DNA of 64,000 nucleotides from a virus. The stretch is from IMG/VR virus record IMGVR_UViG_3300025141_000029, positions 1 through 64,000 of that record; one strand, 5' to 3'. Position 1 is the stretch's first letter; every line of letters begins with the position of its first letter. Position numbers and translations under genes: made by a program. The notes below the pieces were generated by a model that ran no database searches, was not told the origin of the DNA, and worked only from the letters and a program-made list of their open reading frames with translations. This document shows, one piece after another, positions 1-5,993 of this stretch.

Positions 1-653
1 TTGAGCCATCGGACTTCTGTCTCAATGGTCTCGGCAGTTCCGACAGGAAGCACAATCACGGGAATAGCACCCTTTGCAGCGCCAGCAACCTTATCAGGAT
101 AATCAACAATCATGACCATCTTGTTCGCAAAGCGCTTCTTCGCACTCAGCGAAGGTGGTGCAGTTTGGCGAATCTTCGCCATTGTTCCTACAGGAAAAGT
201 AGGAACCGAGTTCATGTTGTCAAGCACTTTTTGAACGTACTTGTTTTCAACCATTGCGCGATACTGCTTTTCAGTAGGAATGTGGTCATCGTCGTTCAAA
301 ATACGATTAGCCAAGTCTGCAAAATATGGCGGATTATTCAAATAATAACGTGCAGCAATACACATTTTGTCGCGCATTTCTTGAGAAAAGCTATCATTCC
401 AAGACTTTCGTGCAGCCTGCACAGCAGGGTCACGATTCTTCTCGATGCGCTGAACAATAGATTCTTGTTTGGCAGTCAAACTTCCGTAACGATTCACACT
501 GTCCTTGACGGAAGCGAGAAAACTCTTTTCCCAATCAGAAAGACCAGCGCCATTAACAAGAACTTTATCAATGCGCGCAATAAGTTCAGGATTCGCTTTT
601 TCCCTGCGTTGTCGCATAACGGCTTCTCGTCGGCTGCCAGAATAGTATCCCAT
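1..653 (-). CDS. Hypothetical protein, N-terminal part (runs off the left edge)
   Basis: Partial gene of 217 codons whose 3' end lies outside the window. It begins MGYYSGSRREAVMRQ at an ATG preceded by a GAGG Shine-Dalgarno. The visible part is helical and rich in charged residues up to about residue 165, then turns into a hydrophobic stretch (KGAIPVIVLPVG). I recognise no family. A sigma70-like promoter lies 30 bases upstream, so it heads its own transcript. Confidence 0.7.
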   Translation of the reverse strand, partial: MGYYSGSRREAVMRQRREKANPELIARIDKVLVNGAGLSDWEKSFLASVKDSVNRYGSLTAKQESIVQRIEKNRDPAVQAARKSWNDSFSQEMRDKMCIAARYYLNNPPYFADLANRILNDDDHIPTEKQYRAMVENKYVQKVLDNMNSVPTFPVGTMAKIRQTAPPSLSAKKRFANKMVMIVDYPDKVAGAAKGAIPVIVLPVGTAETIETEVRWL

Positions 654-682
654 TTTGATTTCCTCGTTTCGGGTACAGTTAA

Positions 683-710
683 AGTATAGGAACGGTGTTG
701 CTTAAATCAA
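683..710 (-). promoter_or_regulatory. Sigma70-like promoter for the leftmost gene
   Basis: On the minus strand: -35 TTGATT, 16-base spacer ending GTTCC, -10 TATACT. The -35 box contains the TGA stop codon of the gene ending at 707. It has the same architecture as the promoters at 1308, 2136, 2773 and 8147. Confidence 0.65.
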
Positions 711-991
711 GAATCTACATGAGAAATAATCATTAGTTCCCAATTTTCACGCTGTTGTACGCGATGAGGCTCATTATCTCCCCACTGCTTGCGAGGAATC
801 GTTCGCGAAGGTCCGAGCCAATGCACCATCACATCAAAGCGTTCCTTCTTTTTTTGGCAAAGTAACTTGGCTGTGTGCTCACCGACAAAATGCTTTGTGG
901 ACAATACAATACCCTGAACCTTGGAATCTGGATGCCACGCTTCTCTAACGATTGCGCCTGGTTCTAACTTCTTTGCTTCTTTGAGGTTCAC
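707..991 (-). CDS. Small SH3-like hypothetical protein
   Basis: 94 residues. The first half (LEPGAIVREAWHPDSKVQGIVLS, split here as a pattern of short beta strands, then FDVMVHWLG) follows the same G-x-(I/L)-V, GIVL and V-x-W pattern as the tandem small proteins at 2797-6199, so it is probably a diverged relative with a small beta barrel. This relation is inferred from pattern only. It shares one base (TAATG type junction) with the gene starting at 1290. Function unknown. Confidence 0.6.
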   Translation of the reverse strand: MNLKEAKKLEPGAIVREAWHPDSKVQGIVLSTKHFVGEHTAKLLCQKKKERFDVMVHWLGPSRTIPRKQWGDNEPHRVQQRENWELMIISHVDS

Positions 992-1290
992 TAACGGCGG
1001 CCCTCGATGAAGGAGGCCTTATCATCCGAGAAACCATCTTCGATGGACCTTCGCTTCTCAGCGTTGATGCTCATTTGCTCAACGGTTAGAGGTTTTGTGT
1101 CAACATCATAAATAGCTTTTTCAGCTTGATAGACTGCTTCTGCTAGTTGCTTACGTTTATTGTTTGTAAATACAACTTCTGCCCTTTCCAGGTTATCTGG
1201 TGCCGTTGGCTCCGTCATTCCAAGGACATTATTCGCAACAGAAAGAAAAGTCTCAAGTGATTCGCGAGGAATCGTGATTAAATCGTCCAT
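991..1290 (-). CDS. Hypothetical protein
   Basis: 99 residues, mainly helical and acidic or basic in turn, with no recognisable domain. It starts at an ATG after a good Shine-Dalgarno (GGAGG, about 6 bases upstream) and directly follows the promoter at 1308-1335, so it is first in a two-gene unit with the gene at 707-991. Confidence 0.6.
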   Translation of the reverse strand: MDDLITIPRESLETFLSVANNVLGMTEPTAPDNLERAEVVFTNNKRKQLAEAVYQAEKAIYDVDTKPLTVEQMSINAEKRRSIEDGFSDDKASFIEGRR

Positions 1291-1307
1291 TAAAACCTCC
1301 GTAAAAA

Positions 1308-1335
1308 ACTATAGGAACAAAATACTGAGAGTAAA
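1308..1335 (-). promoter_or_regulatory. Sigma70-like promoter
   Basis: TTTACT, 16-base spacer ending in GTTCC, TATAGT on the minus strand. It lies between the zinc-knuckle gene (stop at 1337) and the gene starting at 1290. The GTTCCTATAG core is shared with the promoter of tRNA-Ile. Confidence 0.65.
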
Positions 1336-1336
1336 A

Positions 1337-2104
1337 CTACTCATCATCATAATCAATGCCATGGTACGAATAGGGGCGCTCTTTCTTGAAGTCCCCGCGC
1401 AGCTTTGCAGTGTTAAGGCAACACTCCATAGTCAAAAAATCTTCAGGGTACACCACATCAACCGGACTGGTGATCGTCATGGCAGACTCCCGGCGGCCTC
1501 TCTTGGGGTTGTCTTTGCAGATATCCTCAATGTCGGCGATTGAGCGAGGAAGCATACAACTATTGCGTCGACCAGTAAGTGTCTCAGTAGTAATCAAATC
1601 TATGTATTCTTGGTCGCCACCGAGCGCGGCATGATGTGTAATATACGTCCAGTTGACGCCGCTAACCATAGCCAACTCTTCCGCATCCCAGTTCTTTATC
1701 ATTACCAGGGCCCCAACACCCAGCCCATGCTCAGTAAACCTATCGATAAACTTTTCACGGGCTTCGAGAGTCTTCGTGGCAAAGTTATTCATATCGCCGT
1801 TGCGATAGCTACAGGTTCTACGAGTGTGACCTTGCTCTTTACAATAAGAACACTTGCGATTCTTGCCACGGTTGACAGTCTTGTTCAACTCTGCCTTGTG
1901 GCGGCTAAGATTGCGCTGCGCGTAGTTGCGCTCCCAATCATCGGTGAAGTTATCGTCTGCGATTTCCTTTTCATACGCAGCAATCTGATCCAGATGACTC
2001 TGCTTCTTCGCCTTGCACGAACCCTTGTTGTGACCCTTTTCATAGCAGTGGCCACAAGTTACAGTGCGCTTCCAGTTTCCATTTTCATCAGTATAATACG
2101 ACAT
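1337..2104 (-). CDS. Protein with two CCHC zinc knuckles
   Basis: 255 residues. Two retroviral-type zinc knuckles (C-x2-C-x4-H-x4-C) are visible: CGHCYEKGHNKGSC at about residues 17-30 and CSYCKEQGHTRRTC at about 85-98, separated by a charged helical segment. The remaining 150 residues contain GVGALVMIKNWD and a predicted mixed fold with no family I recognise. CCHC knuckles bind single-stranded nucleic acid, so a role in RNA or ssDNA binding is inferred. It has its own promoter at 2136-2163 and a GGAGGG Shine-Dalgarno. Confidence 0.7.
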   Translation of the reverse strand: MSYYTDENGNWKRTVTCGHCYEKGHNKGSCKAKKQSHLDQIAAYEKEIADDNFTDDWERNYAQRNLSRHKAELNKTVNRGKNRKCSYCKEQGHTRRTCSYRNGDMNNFATKTLEAREKFIDRFTEHGLGVGALVMIKNWDAEELAMVSGVNWTYITHHAALGGDQEYIDLITTETLTGRRNSCMLPRSIADIEDICKDNPKRGRRESAMTITSPVDVVYPEDFLTMECCLNTAKLRGDFKKERPYSYHGIDYDDE

Positions 2105-2135
2105 TTCAACCCTCCGTTGTGTCGTTTACAGTATA

Positions 2136-2163
2136 AGTATAATTACGCAGCTTGAAGAGTCAA
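2136..2163 (-). promoter_or_regulatory. Sigma70-like promoter for the zinc-knuckle gene
   Basis: TTGACT, 16 bases, TATACT on the minus strand. The -35 box is the Leu-Thr codon pair near the end of the gene at 2143-2622, so the promoter is embedded in coding sequence. A second TATACT follows immediately. Confidence 0.7.
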
Positions 2164-2622
2164 GAGTGCGTCCAACATATCTACAGTTTTTGGGAGTCCG
2201 CCGCCCACTGGATAAACCCAGCACTTTGAGCCCCATGGACTATAAATGTTTGTGTCCTTTTCACATAGGACATCCAAAACCTGACAAACCTCAACATCTT
2301 CTAAAATATATTTTGGGGTTTCGTCGGGCTCGTCTTGATGAATGTTGTAAGCCACTCCAGCTTCAACCAACAAAATCATCATATGCTCGGTTAGTTCTTC
2401 GCCATCGAGTGGATTGTCGGAAAAGCAGTTCTCCGTAAAATACTCGTGGCACGACGGATCGTCGATGATGGCCTGTATTTCAACATAGCCGTTTTTAAGT
2501 TCTATGAGTTGCATATCAACTCCGTTGTCATACCAACTAAGATAGTTGTGAGTGAAACAACGAATCACTTTCTCATAAATATCTTTGCTATACTTGGGCT
2601 TAAAGATCCAAGATGATTGCAT
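2143..2622 (-). CDS. Hypothetical protein
   Basis: 159 residues, acidic, with several cysteines (CFTHN, SCHEYFTENCF, EVCQVLDVLC) but no regular metal-binding spacing. No family recognised. It follows tRNA-Ile by 54 bases and is probably transcribed with it from the promoter at 2773. Its leader carries a perfect 15-base tandem duplication (2634-2663). Confidence 0.65.
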   Translation of the reverse strand: MQSSWIFKPKYSKDIYEKVIRCFTHNYLSWYDNGVDMQLIELKNGYVEIQAIIDDPSCHEYFTENCFSDNPLDGEELTEHMMILLVEAGVAYNIHQDEPDETPKYILEDVEVCQVLDVLCEKDTNIYSPWGSKCWVYPVGGGLPKTVDMLDALLTLQAA

Positions 2623-2633
2623 TTTTTACCTTA

Positions 2634-2663
2634 TGTGTCTTGTGTGCGTGTGTCTTGTGTGCG
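2634..2663. repeat. Perfect 15-base tandem repeat
   Basis: TGTGTCTTGTGTGCG occurs twice in a row on the plus strand, in the leader between tRNA-Ile and the gene at 2143-2622. On the RNA this gives an unstructured CA-rich stretch. No function evident. Confidence 0.8.
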
Positions 2664-2676
2664 TGAGCAAAAAAAA

Positions 2677-2753
2677 TGGTTGACCCGGTGGGACTTGAAC
2701 CCACGACTCCCACCTTATAAGGATGACGCTCTAACCTACTGAGCTACGGGTCA
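2677..2753 (-). tRNA. tRNA-Ile (anticodon UAU)
   Basis: A complete cloverleaf is readable: acceptor TGACCCG/CGGGTCA, D stem GCTC/GAGC, anticodon loop CTTATAA giving UAU, T arm GTGGG TTCAAGT CCCAC, discriminator A and an encoded CCA. UAU reads the AUA codon directly. Bacteria normally read AUA with a lysidine-modified CAU tRNA, so this is a typically viral type of supplement. Its promoter is at 2773-2800. Confidence 0.95.
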
Positions 2754-2772
2754 GTAATCTGTCTACGCCCCA

Positions 2773-2800
2773 ACTATAGGAACCAAAAGATTCTAGTCAA
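2773..2800 (-). promoter_or_regulatory. Sigma70-like promoter for tRNA-Ile
   Basis: TTGACT, 16 bases, TATAGT on the minus strand. The -35 box includes the TGA stop codon of the last array gene (ending at 2797). It gives the tRNA and the following gene their own transcription start behind the long accessory operon. Confidence 0.75.
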
Positions 2801-2979
2801 GACTCAGAAACAAGAAGTAATGTTTCTTCTCGTCGGCTGTGTTCCTCGCCTTCAAGTATATATAATCTAACGGATTTTCCATCTCGCTCACTTTCAATAA
2901 CCTCAACAATCATCTTGGCTGGATAGATTTCTTTGTAGTTTGAGTAACTTGAAGGTATTACTAAATCACCGACTTTCAC
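2797..2979 (-). CDS. Array member 18 (last), SH3-like small protein
   Basis: 60 residues beginning VKVGDLVIPSSYSNYKEIY at a GTG; a frame ATG four codons earlier exists, but the family start and the 14-base overlap with the preceding copy favour the GTG. It ends LLLVSES. Its stop codon lies within the -35 box of the tRNA-Ile promoter. The central strand IVEVIES matches the GIVLE position of other copies. Confidence 0.75.
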   Translation of the reverse strand: MKVGDLVIPSSYSNYKEIYPAKMIVEVIESERDGKSVRLYILEGEEHSRREETLLLVSES

Positions 2980-3139
2980 TGATAACCTCACAGCCTGATT
3001 GGACCATCCAACGAACTTCTCCGCTCTGGTCGATGGTTCTTACAGTCCCGCCTTCGTTGTTAATAAACAAAACAACAGCAATGCTCACAGGCGGGGGCAG
3101 CTTCAGAGGATTATACCTAATCAAATCACCGACTTTCAT
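2966..3139 (-). CDS. Array member 17, SH3-like small protein
   Basis: 57 residues from ATG: MKVGDLIRYNPLKLPPPVSI, then IAVVLFINNEGG, VRWMV and CEVISESR. It overlaps both neighbours by 14 bases. A longer reading from an ATG five codons upstream is possible, but the family start at MKVGD is preferred. Confidence 0.8.
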   Translation of the reverse strand: MKVGDLIRYNPLKLPPPVSIAVVLFINNEGGTVRTIDQSGEVRWMVQSGCEVISESR

Positions 3140-3305
3140 AGTGATATTCCACATCGTCAGATTCTATTCCTTCGATTTCTCCATCGGACCACAAACATTC
3201 GAGCCAAAAGTTTTGTTTTAAGGGTCCGTGGCCGGCAGGTATACCTGAAACATCCAGAATGATAGCAAACTCGCCACCACACTTTATCAAATCACCGACT
3301 TTCAT
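3126..3305 (-). CDS. Array member 16, SH3-like small protein
   Basis: 59 residues: MKVGDLIKCGGEFAIILDV, then FWLECLWSDGEIEGIESDD and a final ESR. The WSDGEIEG segment resembles the matching segment of member 15 (WCDDIGEVEG). It overlaps both neighbours by 14 bases. Confidence 0.8.
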   Translation of the reverse strand: MKVGDLIKCGGEFAIILDVSGIPAGHGPLKQNFWLECLWSDGEIEGIESDDVEYHYESR

Positions 3306-3458
3306 TTACAATCTCCAGTTCTCCCGCATAAAAGTCGACGCCTTCAACTTCCCCAATATCATCGCACCACTTCACCAAGGCTCGGTGGAGGGCTGATTGT
3401 TGACAATCAGCCCAAATGTATTTGAAGGAATGTGTCTTACCAGATCACCTGCTTTCAC
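3292..3458 (-). pseudogene. Array member 15, frameshifted copy
   Basis: From the GTG at 3458 the frame reads MKAGDLVRHIPSNTFGLIV then NNQPSTEPW and stops. The family's second half (ALVKWCDDIGEVEG, then ELEIVNESR, stop at 3292) is intact in another frame, one base back (-1 or +2). The break is within a few codons of a 24-base palindrome at 3390-3413. Both 14-base junctions with the neighbours are kept. It is either a recently broken gene or one read by -1 ribosomal frameshifting; I see no classical slippery heptamer, so breakage is more likely. Confidence 0.75.
3390..3413. repeat. 24-base palindrome in the frameshifted array copy
   Basis: Arms of 11 bases (GGGCTGATTGT and its exact reverse complement) are separated by TG. 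No other array copy I read carries it. It sits at the point where the reading frame changes. Confidence 0.85.
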
Positions 3459-3624
3459 TGACTAACTCCATACGAGGCTCAACCGTCCACACGGGAACCT
3501 CTCTTTCAGAAGTCAGAGATTGAACTTTCCACCAGCGGTTGCCAAATCCATAAGTTTTGTCTCTCTCAATTAAAATGTAATAACCATCTTGTTCAAGTAA
3601 AGTAACTAAATCGCCGGCCTTCAT
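3445..3624 (-). CDS. Array member 14, SH3-like small protein
   Basis: 59 residues: MKAGDLVTLLEQDGYYILIE, then RWWKVQSL, VWTVEP and RMELVSESR. Four-base ATGA overlap with the gene upstream and a 14-base overlap with the frameshifted copy downstream. The MKAGD variant start is shared with member 15, suggesting these two are close duplicates. Confidence 0.8.
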   Translation of the reverse strand: MKAGDLVTLLEQDGYYILIERDKTYGFGNRWWKVQSLTSEREVPVWTVEPRMELVSESR

Positions 3625-3851
3625 ATTTTTCTACCAGCACCTACGATTGAGCTATCGCTTTCTTCAATCACTTCATTTGCCGGAATCCAATGAACTTTGT
3701 AATAAGGAATATCGGCCAACCTCAAATCAATATCTATTACGATTCCTATTTCCCAATCGTTTCCCTGTTCAGGCGTCCAGCCCTCTTCATTGAGGAGGTT
3801 CTTTTCTTCGTTGGCAGAAAGCTTAACTAAATCACCAACTTCAAACTTCAC
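3621..3851 (-). CDS. Array member 13, longer SH3-like small protein
   Basis: 76 residues from a GTG: VKFEVGDLVKLSANEE, then WEIGIVIDIDL, YYKVHWIPANEVIEES and a non-family tail SSIVGAGRKI. The open frame extends further upstream inside the preceding gene, but the family start and an 11-base overlap point to the GTG at 3851. It carries an insertion of about 15 residues between the first two strands. Confidence 0.75.
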   Translation of the reverse strand: MKFEVGDLVKLSANEEKNLLNEEGWTPEQGNDWEIGIVIDIDLRLADIPYYKVHWIPANEVIEESDSSIVGAGRKI

Positions 3852-4047
3852 CGGAAACAACCTCAATGCATTGTGATGGTGTCCAGGCTTCTTGTGGGCC
3901 ATATTCATCAGAAAACCAATAAATCCAAGCGCCTTCGCTGCTGCCTTCTCCATGCTTGACGTCATGCATGCGCAAAATAATCCCCGTGTGACCGTGGAAA
4001 TAAGCTCGGCCGGACCTCGCCCACCTGACCAAATCACCCGGCTTCAT
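3841..4047 (-). CDS. Array member 12, SH3-like small protein
   Basis: 68 residues: MKPGDLVRWARSGRAYFHGH, TGIILRMHDV, GAWIYWFSDEYG, QCIEVVSGEV. The most Trp/Gly-rich copy. It overlaps the preceding copy by 14 bases and the next by 11. Confidence 0.8.
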   Translation of the reverse strand: MKPGDLVRWARSGRAYFHGHTGIILRMHDVKHGEGSSEGAWIYWFSDEYGPQEAWTPSQCIEVVSGEV

Positions 4048-4252
4048 TTAGAACCTCCAGCCAGCCGGCGAGCATACAATCTCGGTCCTCACCTTCTTTT
4101 GCTAGGTGTGCCGGTGAAACCCAACGAACCCACCAGCGATGAACACGCTGCTTGTGTTGCCGGTATACAATACCGATCGGGTAGTATTGTTCGCCTCCAA
4201 TATCGTCTGGACCCCATGCGTCGACACTTCTTACCAAGTTACCTACTTTCAT
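4034..4252 (-). CDS. Array member 11, SH3-like small protein
   Basis: 72 residues: MKVGNLVRSVDAWGPDDIGG, PIGIVYRQH, RWWVRWVSPAHL, AGWLEVLNEAG. MKVGN replaces MKVGD. It starts at the base where the unrelated 51-residue gene stops (TAATG). Confidence 0.8.
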   Translation of the reverse strand: MKVGNLVRSVDAWGPDDIGGEQYYPIGIVYRQHKQRVHRWWVRWVSPAHLAKEGEDRDCMLAGWLEVLNEAG

Positions 4253-4407
4253 TACCTACAACCATCGCAGCGGCTATCAGTCCATCGTTTGATTGCTGCA
4301 TCGATGACTTCCATGACGGCCTTGAAATCCTCTTCATCGTCTAGACACCGTGCGAGACACTGCTGTTCAAGCATGTGCTTAATCTCTTTTGCCAGTTCAT
4401 GATTCAC
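4252..4407 (-). CDS. Unrelated 51-residue gene inside the array
   Basis: From a GTG with a GGAG Shine-Dalgarno it reads VNHELAKEIKHMLEQQCLAR, CLDDEEDFKAVMEVIDAAIK, RWTDSRCDGCR. It is all-helical with five cysteines and bears no resemblance to the beta-rich array family. It overlaps the preceding copy by 11 bases and the next by 1, so it has been inserted without breaking coupling. Function unknown. Confidence 0.65.
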   Translation of the reverse strand: MNHELAKEIKHMLEQQCLARCLDDEEDFKAVMEVIDAAIKRWTDSRCDGCR

Positions 4408-4588
4408 TTATCAACTCCAACTGTTCTTCTTCGTGAAAGGAAAAATCGTCGTTCCATTGAACCCTATACGACTTCCAGGCTCCAATACCGTTGGCGCCTT
4501 CCTCAATAAATGTAATAACGCCTGGTCCATAGTAAACACCGGTCCAGCGCCAGTTTTCCCTAAGTAAAACAATATCACCGACTTTCAT
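4397..4588 (-). CDS. Array member 10, SH3-like small protein
   Basis: 63 residues: MKVGDIVLLRENWRWTGVYY, GPGVITFIEEG, YRVQWNDDFSFHEEE, LELISES. It is very close to member 3 (5636-5824), sharing VYYGPGVIT and WNDDFSFH, so these two, separated by six units, descend from a recent duplication. Four-base overlap with the preceding copy. Confidence 0.85.
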   Translation of the reverse strand: MKVGDIVLLRENWRWTGVYYGPGVITFIEEGANGIGAWKSYRVQWNDDFSFHEEEQLELISES

Positions 4589-4770
4589 ACTTTCTCCAGC
4601 CAGCTACAACTGTTCCAAGATACCTCTGCAATACCCTCCGGAGGGTTTAACCAGTGTATCAAGTATCCTACTCGCCAGTCGTCAACTCGCGGTTGGTCGA
4701 CCTCAAGTATAATCCCCAAATCGCAACGGACGTTGGCGTAGGTGTTTTTTACTAAATCACCGACTTTCAT
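4585..4770 (-). CDS. Array member 9, SH3-like small protein
   Basis: 61 residues: MKVGDLVKNTYANVRCDLGI, ILEVDQPRVDDW, VGYLIHWLNPPEG, CSWLEKV. It lacks the SESR tail and therefore joins the next copy by a 4-base rather than a 14-base overlap. Confidence 0.8.
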   Translation of the reverse strand: MKVGDLVKNTYANVRCDLGIILEVDQPRVDDWRVGYLIHWLNPPEGIAEVSWNSCSWLEKV

Positions 4771-4930
4771 CGGCTACCTCCAACATAGATGCTTGATAAT
4801 AGCCGGTTGCCGTGTACTTACAACACCATACGATTTTGAAGGAACCTCCGACATGCGTGTGAATAGCTATACCGAGAGGGCCTGAATCAATCGTATGACT
4901 CTTAAACTTTACCAAATCACCAACTTTCAC
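4757..4930 (-). CDS. Array member 8, SH3-like small protein
   Basis: 57 residues from GTG: VKVGDLVKFKSHTIDSGPLG, IAIHTHVGGSFKIVWCCKY, MLEVADESR. 14-base overlaps on both sides. Confidence 0.8.
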   Translation of the reverse strand: MKVGDLVKFKSHTIDSGPLGIAIHTHVGGSFKIVWCCKYTATGYYQASMLEVADESR

Positions 4931-5105
4931 TTACAACCTCGATAAACTTCTCGGCCATCTTGCCGCCGGAATGAAAGTTCGCTTTGCATACGGGTGCCAG
5001 AATCCATGTTCGTGAATAACCCCAAGAACTGTCGTCTGCTCCTTCGACTATAATATAGTAACCAATCTTCGCGGGTAAAACTTGTACGAGATCACCGACT
5101 TTCAC
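4917..5105 (-). CDS. Array member 7, SH3-like small protein
   Basis: 62 residues from GTG: VKVGDLVQVLPAKIGYYIIV, RTWILAPVCKANF, KFIEVVSESW. The final residue is W rather than R because the stop shifts one codon, but the 14-base junction is kept. Confidence 0.8.
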   Translation of the reverse strand: MKVGDLVQVLPAKIGYYIIVEGADDSSWGYSRTWILAPVCKANFHSGGKMAEKFIEVVSESW

Positions 5106-5280
5106 TTACCATCTCCAGTTCGCATTCATGCCACCATCCAATCTCTTGTCTCCAGCAGACCTCGTAGTATAATATACCGTACTCATCTTCATGAGAGTCT
5201 AAAACAATACCGTATTTGAAATCAACGCCAAGCACATTGACCACGCCGGAACGTAATCGAACAACATCACCGGTCTTCAC
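5092..5280 (-). CDS. Array member 6, SH3-like small protein
   Basis: 62 residues from GTG: VKTGDVVRLRSGVVNVLGVD, YGIVLDSHEDEYG, YYEVCWRQEIGWW, LEMVSESR. Here MKTGD replaces MKVGD. 14-base overlaps on both sides. Confidence 0.8.
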   Translation of the reverse strand: MKTGDVVRLRSGVVNVLGVDFKYGIVLDSHEDEYGILYYEVCWRQEIGWWHECELEMVSESR

Positions 5281-5440
5281 TAATTACCTTTAGATATTCA
5301 ACGTCATAGTCGCTAGTGCGTCCAGTGTGCGGCCAACAAATAGAAACATAAGTACAGCCAGGAACCTTTGTCGGCTCTGATATCACAATCGCGATAGTGA
5401 CGGGGTCGCCCCGATATAATACCAAATCACCAACTTTCAT
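5267..5440 (-). CDS. Array member 5, SH3-like small protein
   Basis: 57 residues: MKVGDLVLYRGDPVTIAIVI, TYVSICWPHTGR, YLKVISEDR. It begins on the last base of the previous stop codon (TAATG) and overlaps the next copy by 14 bases. Confidence 0.8.
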   Translation of the reverse strand: MKVGDLVLYRGDPVTIAIVISEPTKVPGCTYVSICWPHTGRTSDYDVEYLKVISEDR

Positions 5441-5649
5441 TATAACACCACGATTGCGCCGTCGGCGACGTCTGCTAAACTAAACCAAGAGCCGCCAAGT
5501 TGTCCATCAATAATATCGCAGCCCCACACGACTCTCCATTCTGGTCCGGTGTTGTCGACAGACGGTCTGATTTCGAGTACGTGGCCGATGCCACTGTCGA
5601 TAGGGTCGTTCTTGTGTGCAACATATTGTACCAAATCACCTACTTTCAC
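5440..5649 (-). CDS. Array member 4, SH3-like small protein
   Basis: 69 residues from GTG: VKVGDLVQYVAHKNDPIDSG, IGHVLEIRPSVDN, EWRVVWGCDIIDG, and a divergent tail SLADVADGAIVVL without SESR. 14-base overlap with the preceding copy, 1-base with the next. Confidence 0.8.
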   Translation of the reverse strand: MKVGDLVQYVAHKNDPIDSGIGHVLEIRPSVDNTGPEWRVVWGCDIIDGQLGGSWFSLADVADGAIVVL

Positions 5650-5824
5650 TGATTAGCTCCAATTCTTCTGTTCCGTGGAAGGAAAAATCGTCGTTCCAAT
5701 GTACTCTGTGAGAGACAAACCCCTCTTCGGGGTAGTCAGTTATAGATGTAATAACGCCAGGACCATAGTAAACATATTTTATCTGGTACTCTTCTTTAAG
5801 CAGAACTATATCACCGACTTTCAT
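5636..5824 (-). CDS. Array member 3, SH3-like small protein
   Basis: 62 residues: MKVGDIVLLKEEYQIKYVYY, GPGVITSITDYPEEG, HRVHWNDDFSFHGTEE, LELISESR. It is near-duplicate of member 10. 14-base overlaps on both sides. Confidence 0.85.
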   Translation of the reverse strand: MKVGDIVLLKEEYQIKYVYYGPGVITSITDYPEEGFVSHRVHWNDDFSFHGTEELELISESR

Positions 5825-5993
5825 TTACGACCTCCAAATGGTCTGGTCGACCAAACAACGATGCGCCATCCTTCCACAAGATTAGCACGCCATGGCGTAC
5901 AGTAGCACAACGTATCACGATGCCTATTTGATCTTGACGTTCATACGTCGACCAAAATCCACCAGCAACCTTTACCAAATCACCGACTTTCAT
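5811..5993 (-). CDS. Array member 2, SH3-like small protein
   Basis: 60 residues: MKVGDLVKVAGGFWSTYERQ, DQIGIVIRCATVRHG, VLILWKDGASLFG, HLEVVNESR. Four-base ATGA overlap with member 1 and 14-base overlap with member 3. Confidence 0.85.
   Translation of the reverse strand: MKVGDLVKVAGGFWSTYERQDQIGIVIRCATVRHGVLILWKDGASLFGRPDHLEVVNESR

Noticed and set aside
3292-3458. Programmed -1 frameshift as the main explanation for array member 15
   Set aside because: No X-XXY-YYZ slippery heptamer in the right phase was found before the palindrome; kept only as an alternative to mutation.
3621-4037. 138-residue version of array member 13
   Set aside because: The first 60 codons only read another frame of members 11-12; the family start at the GTG and the usual overlap give a 76-residue protein.
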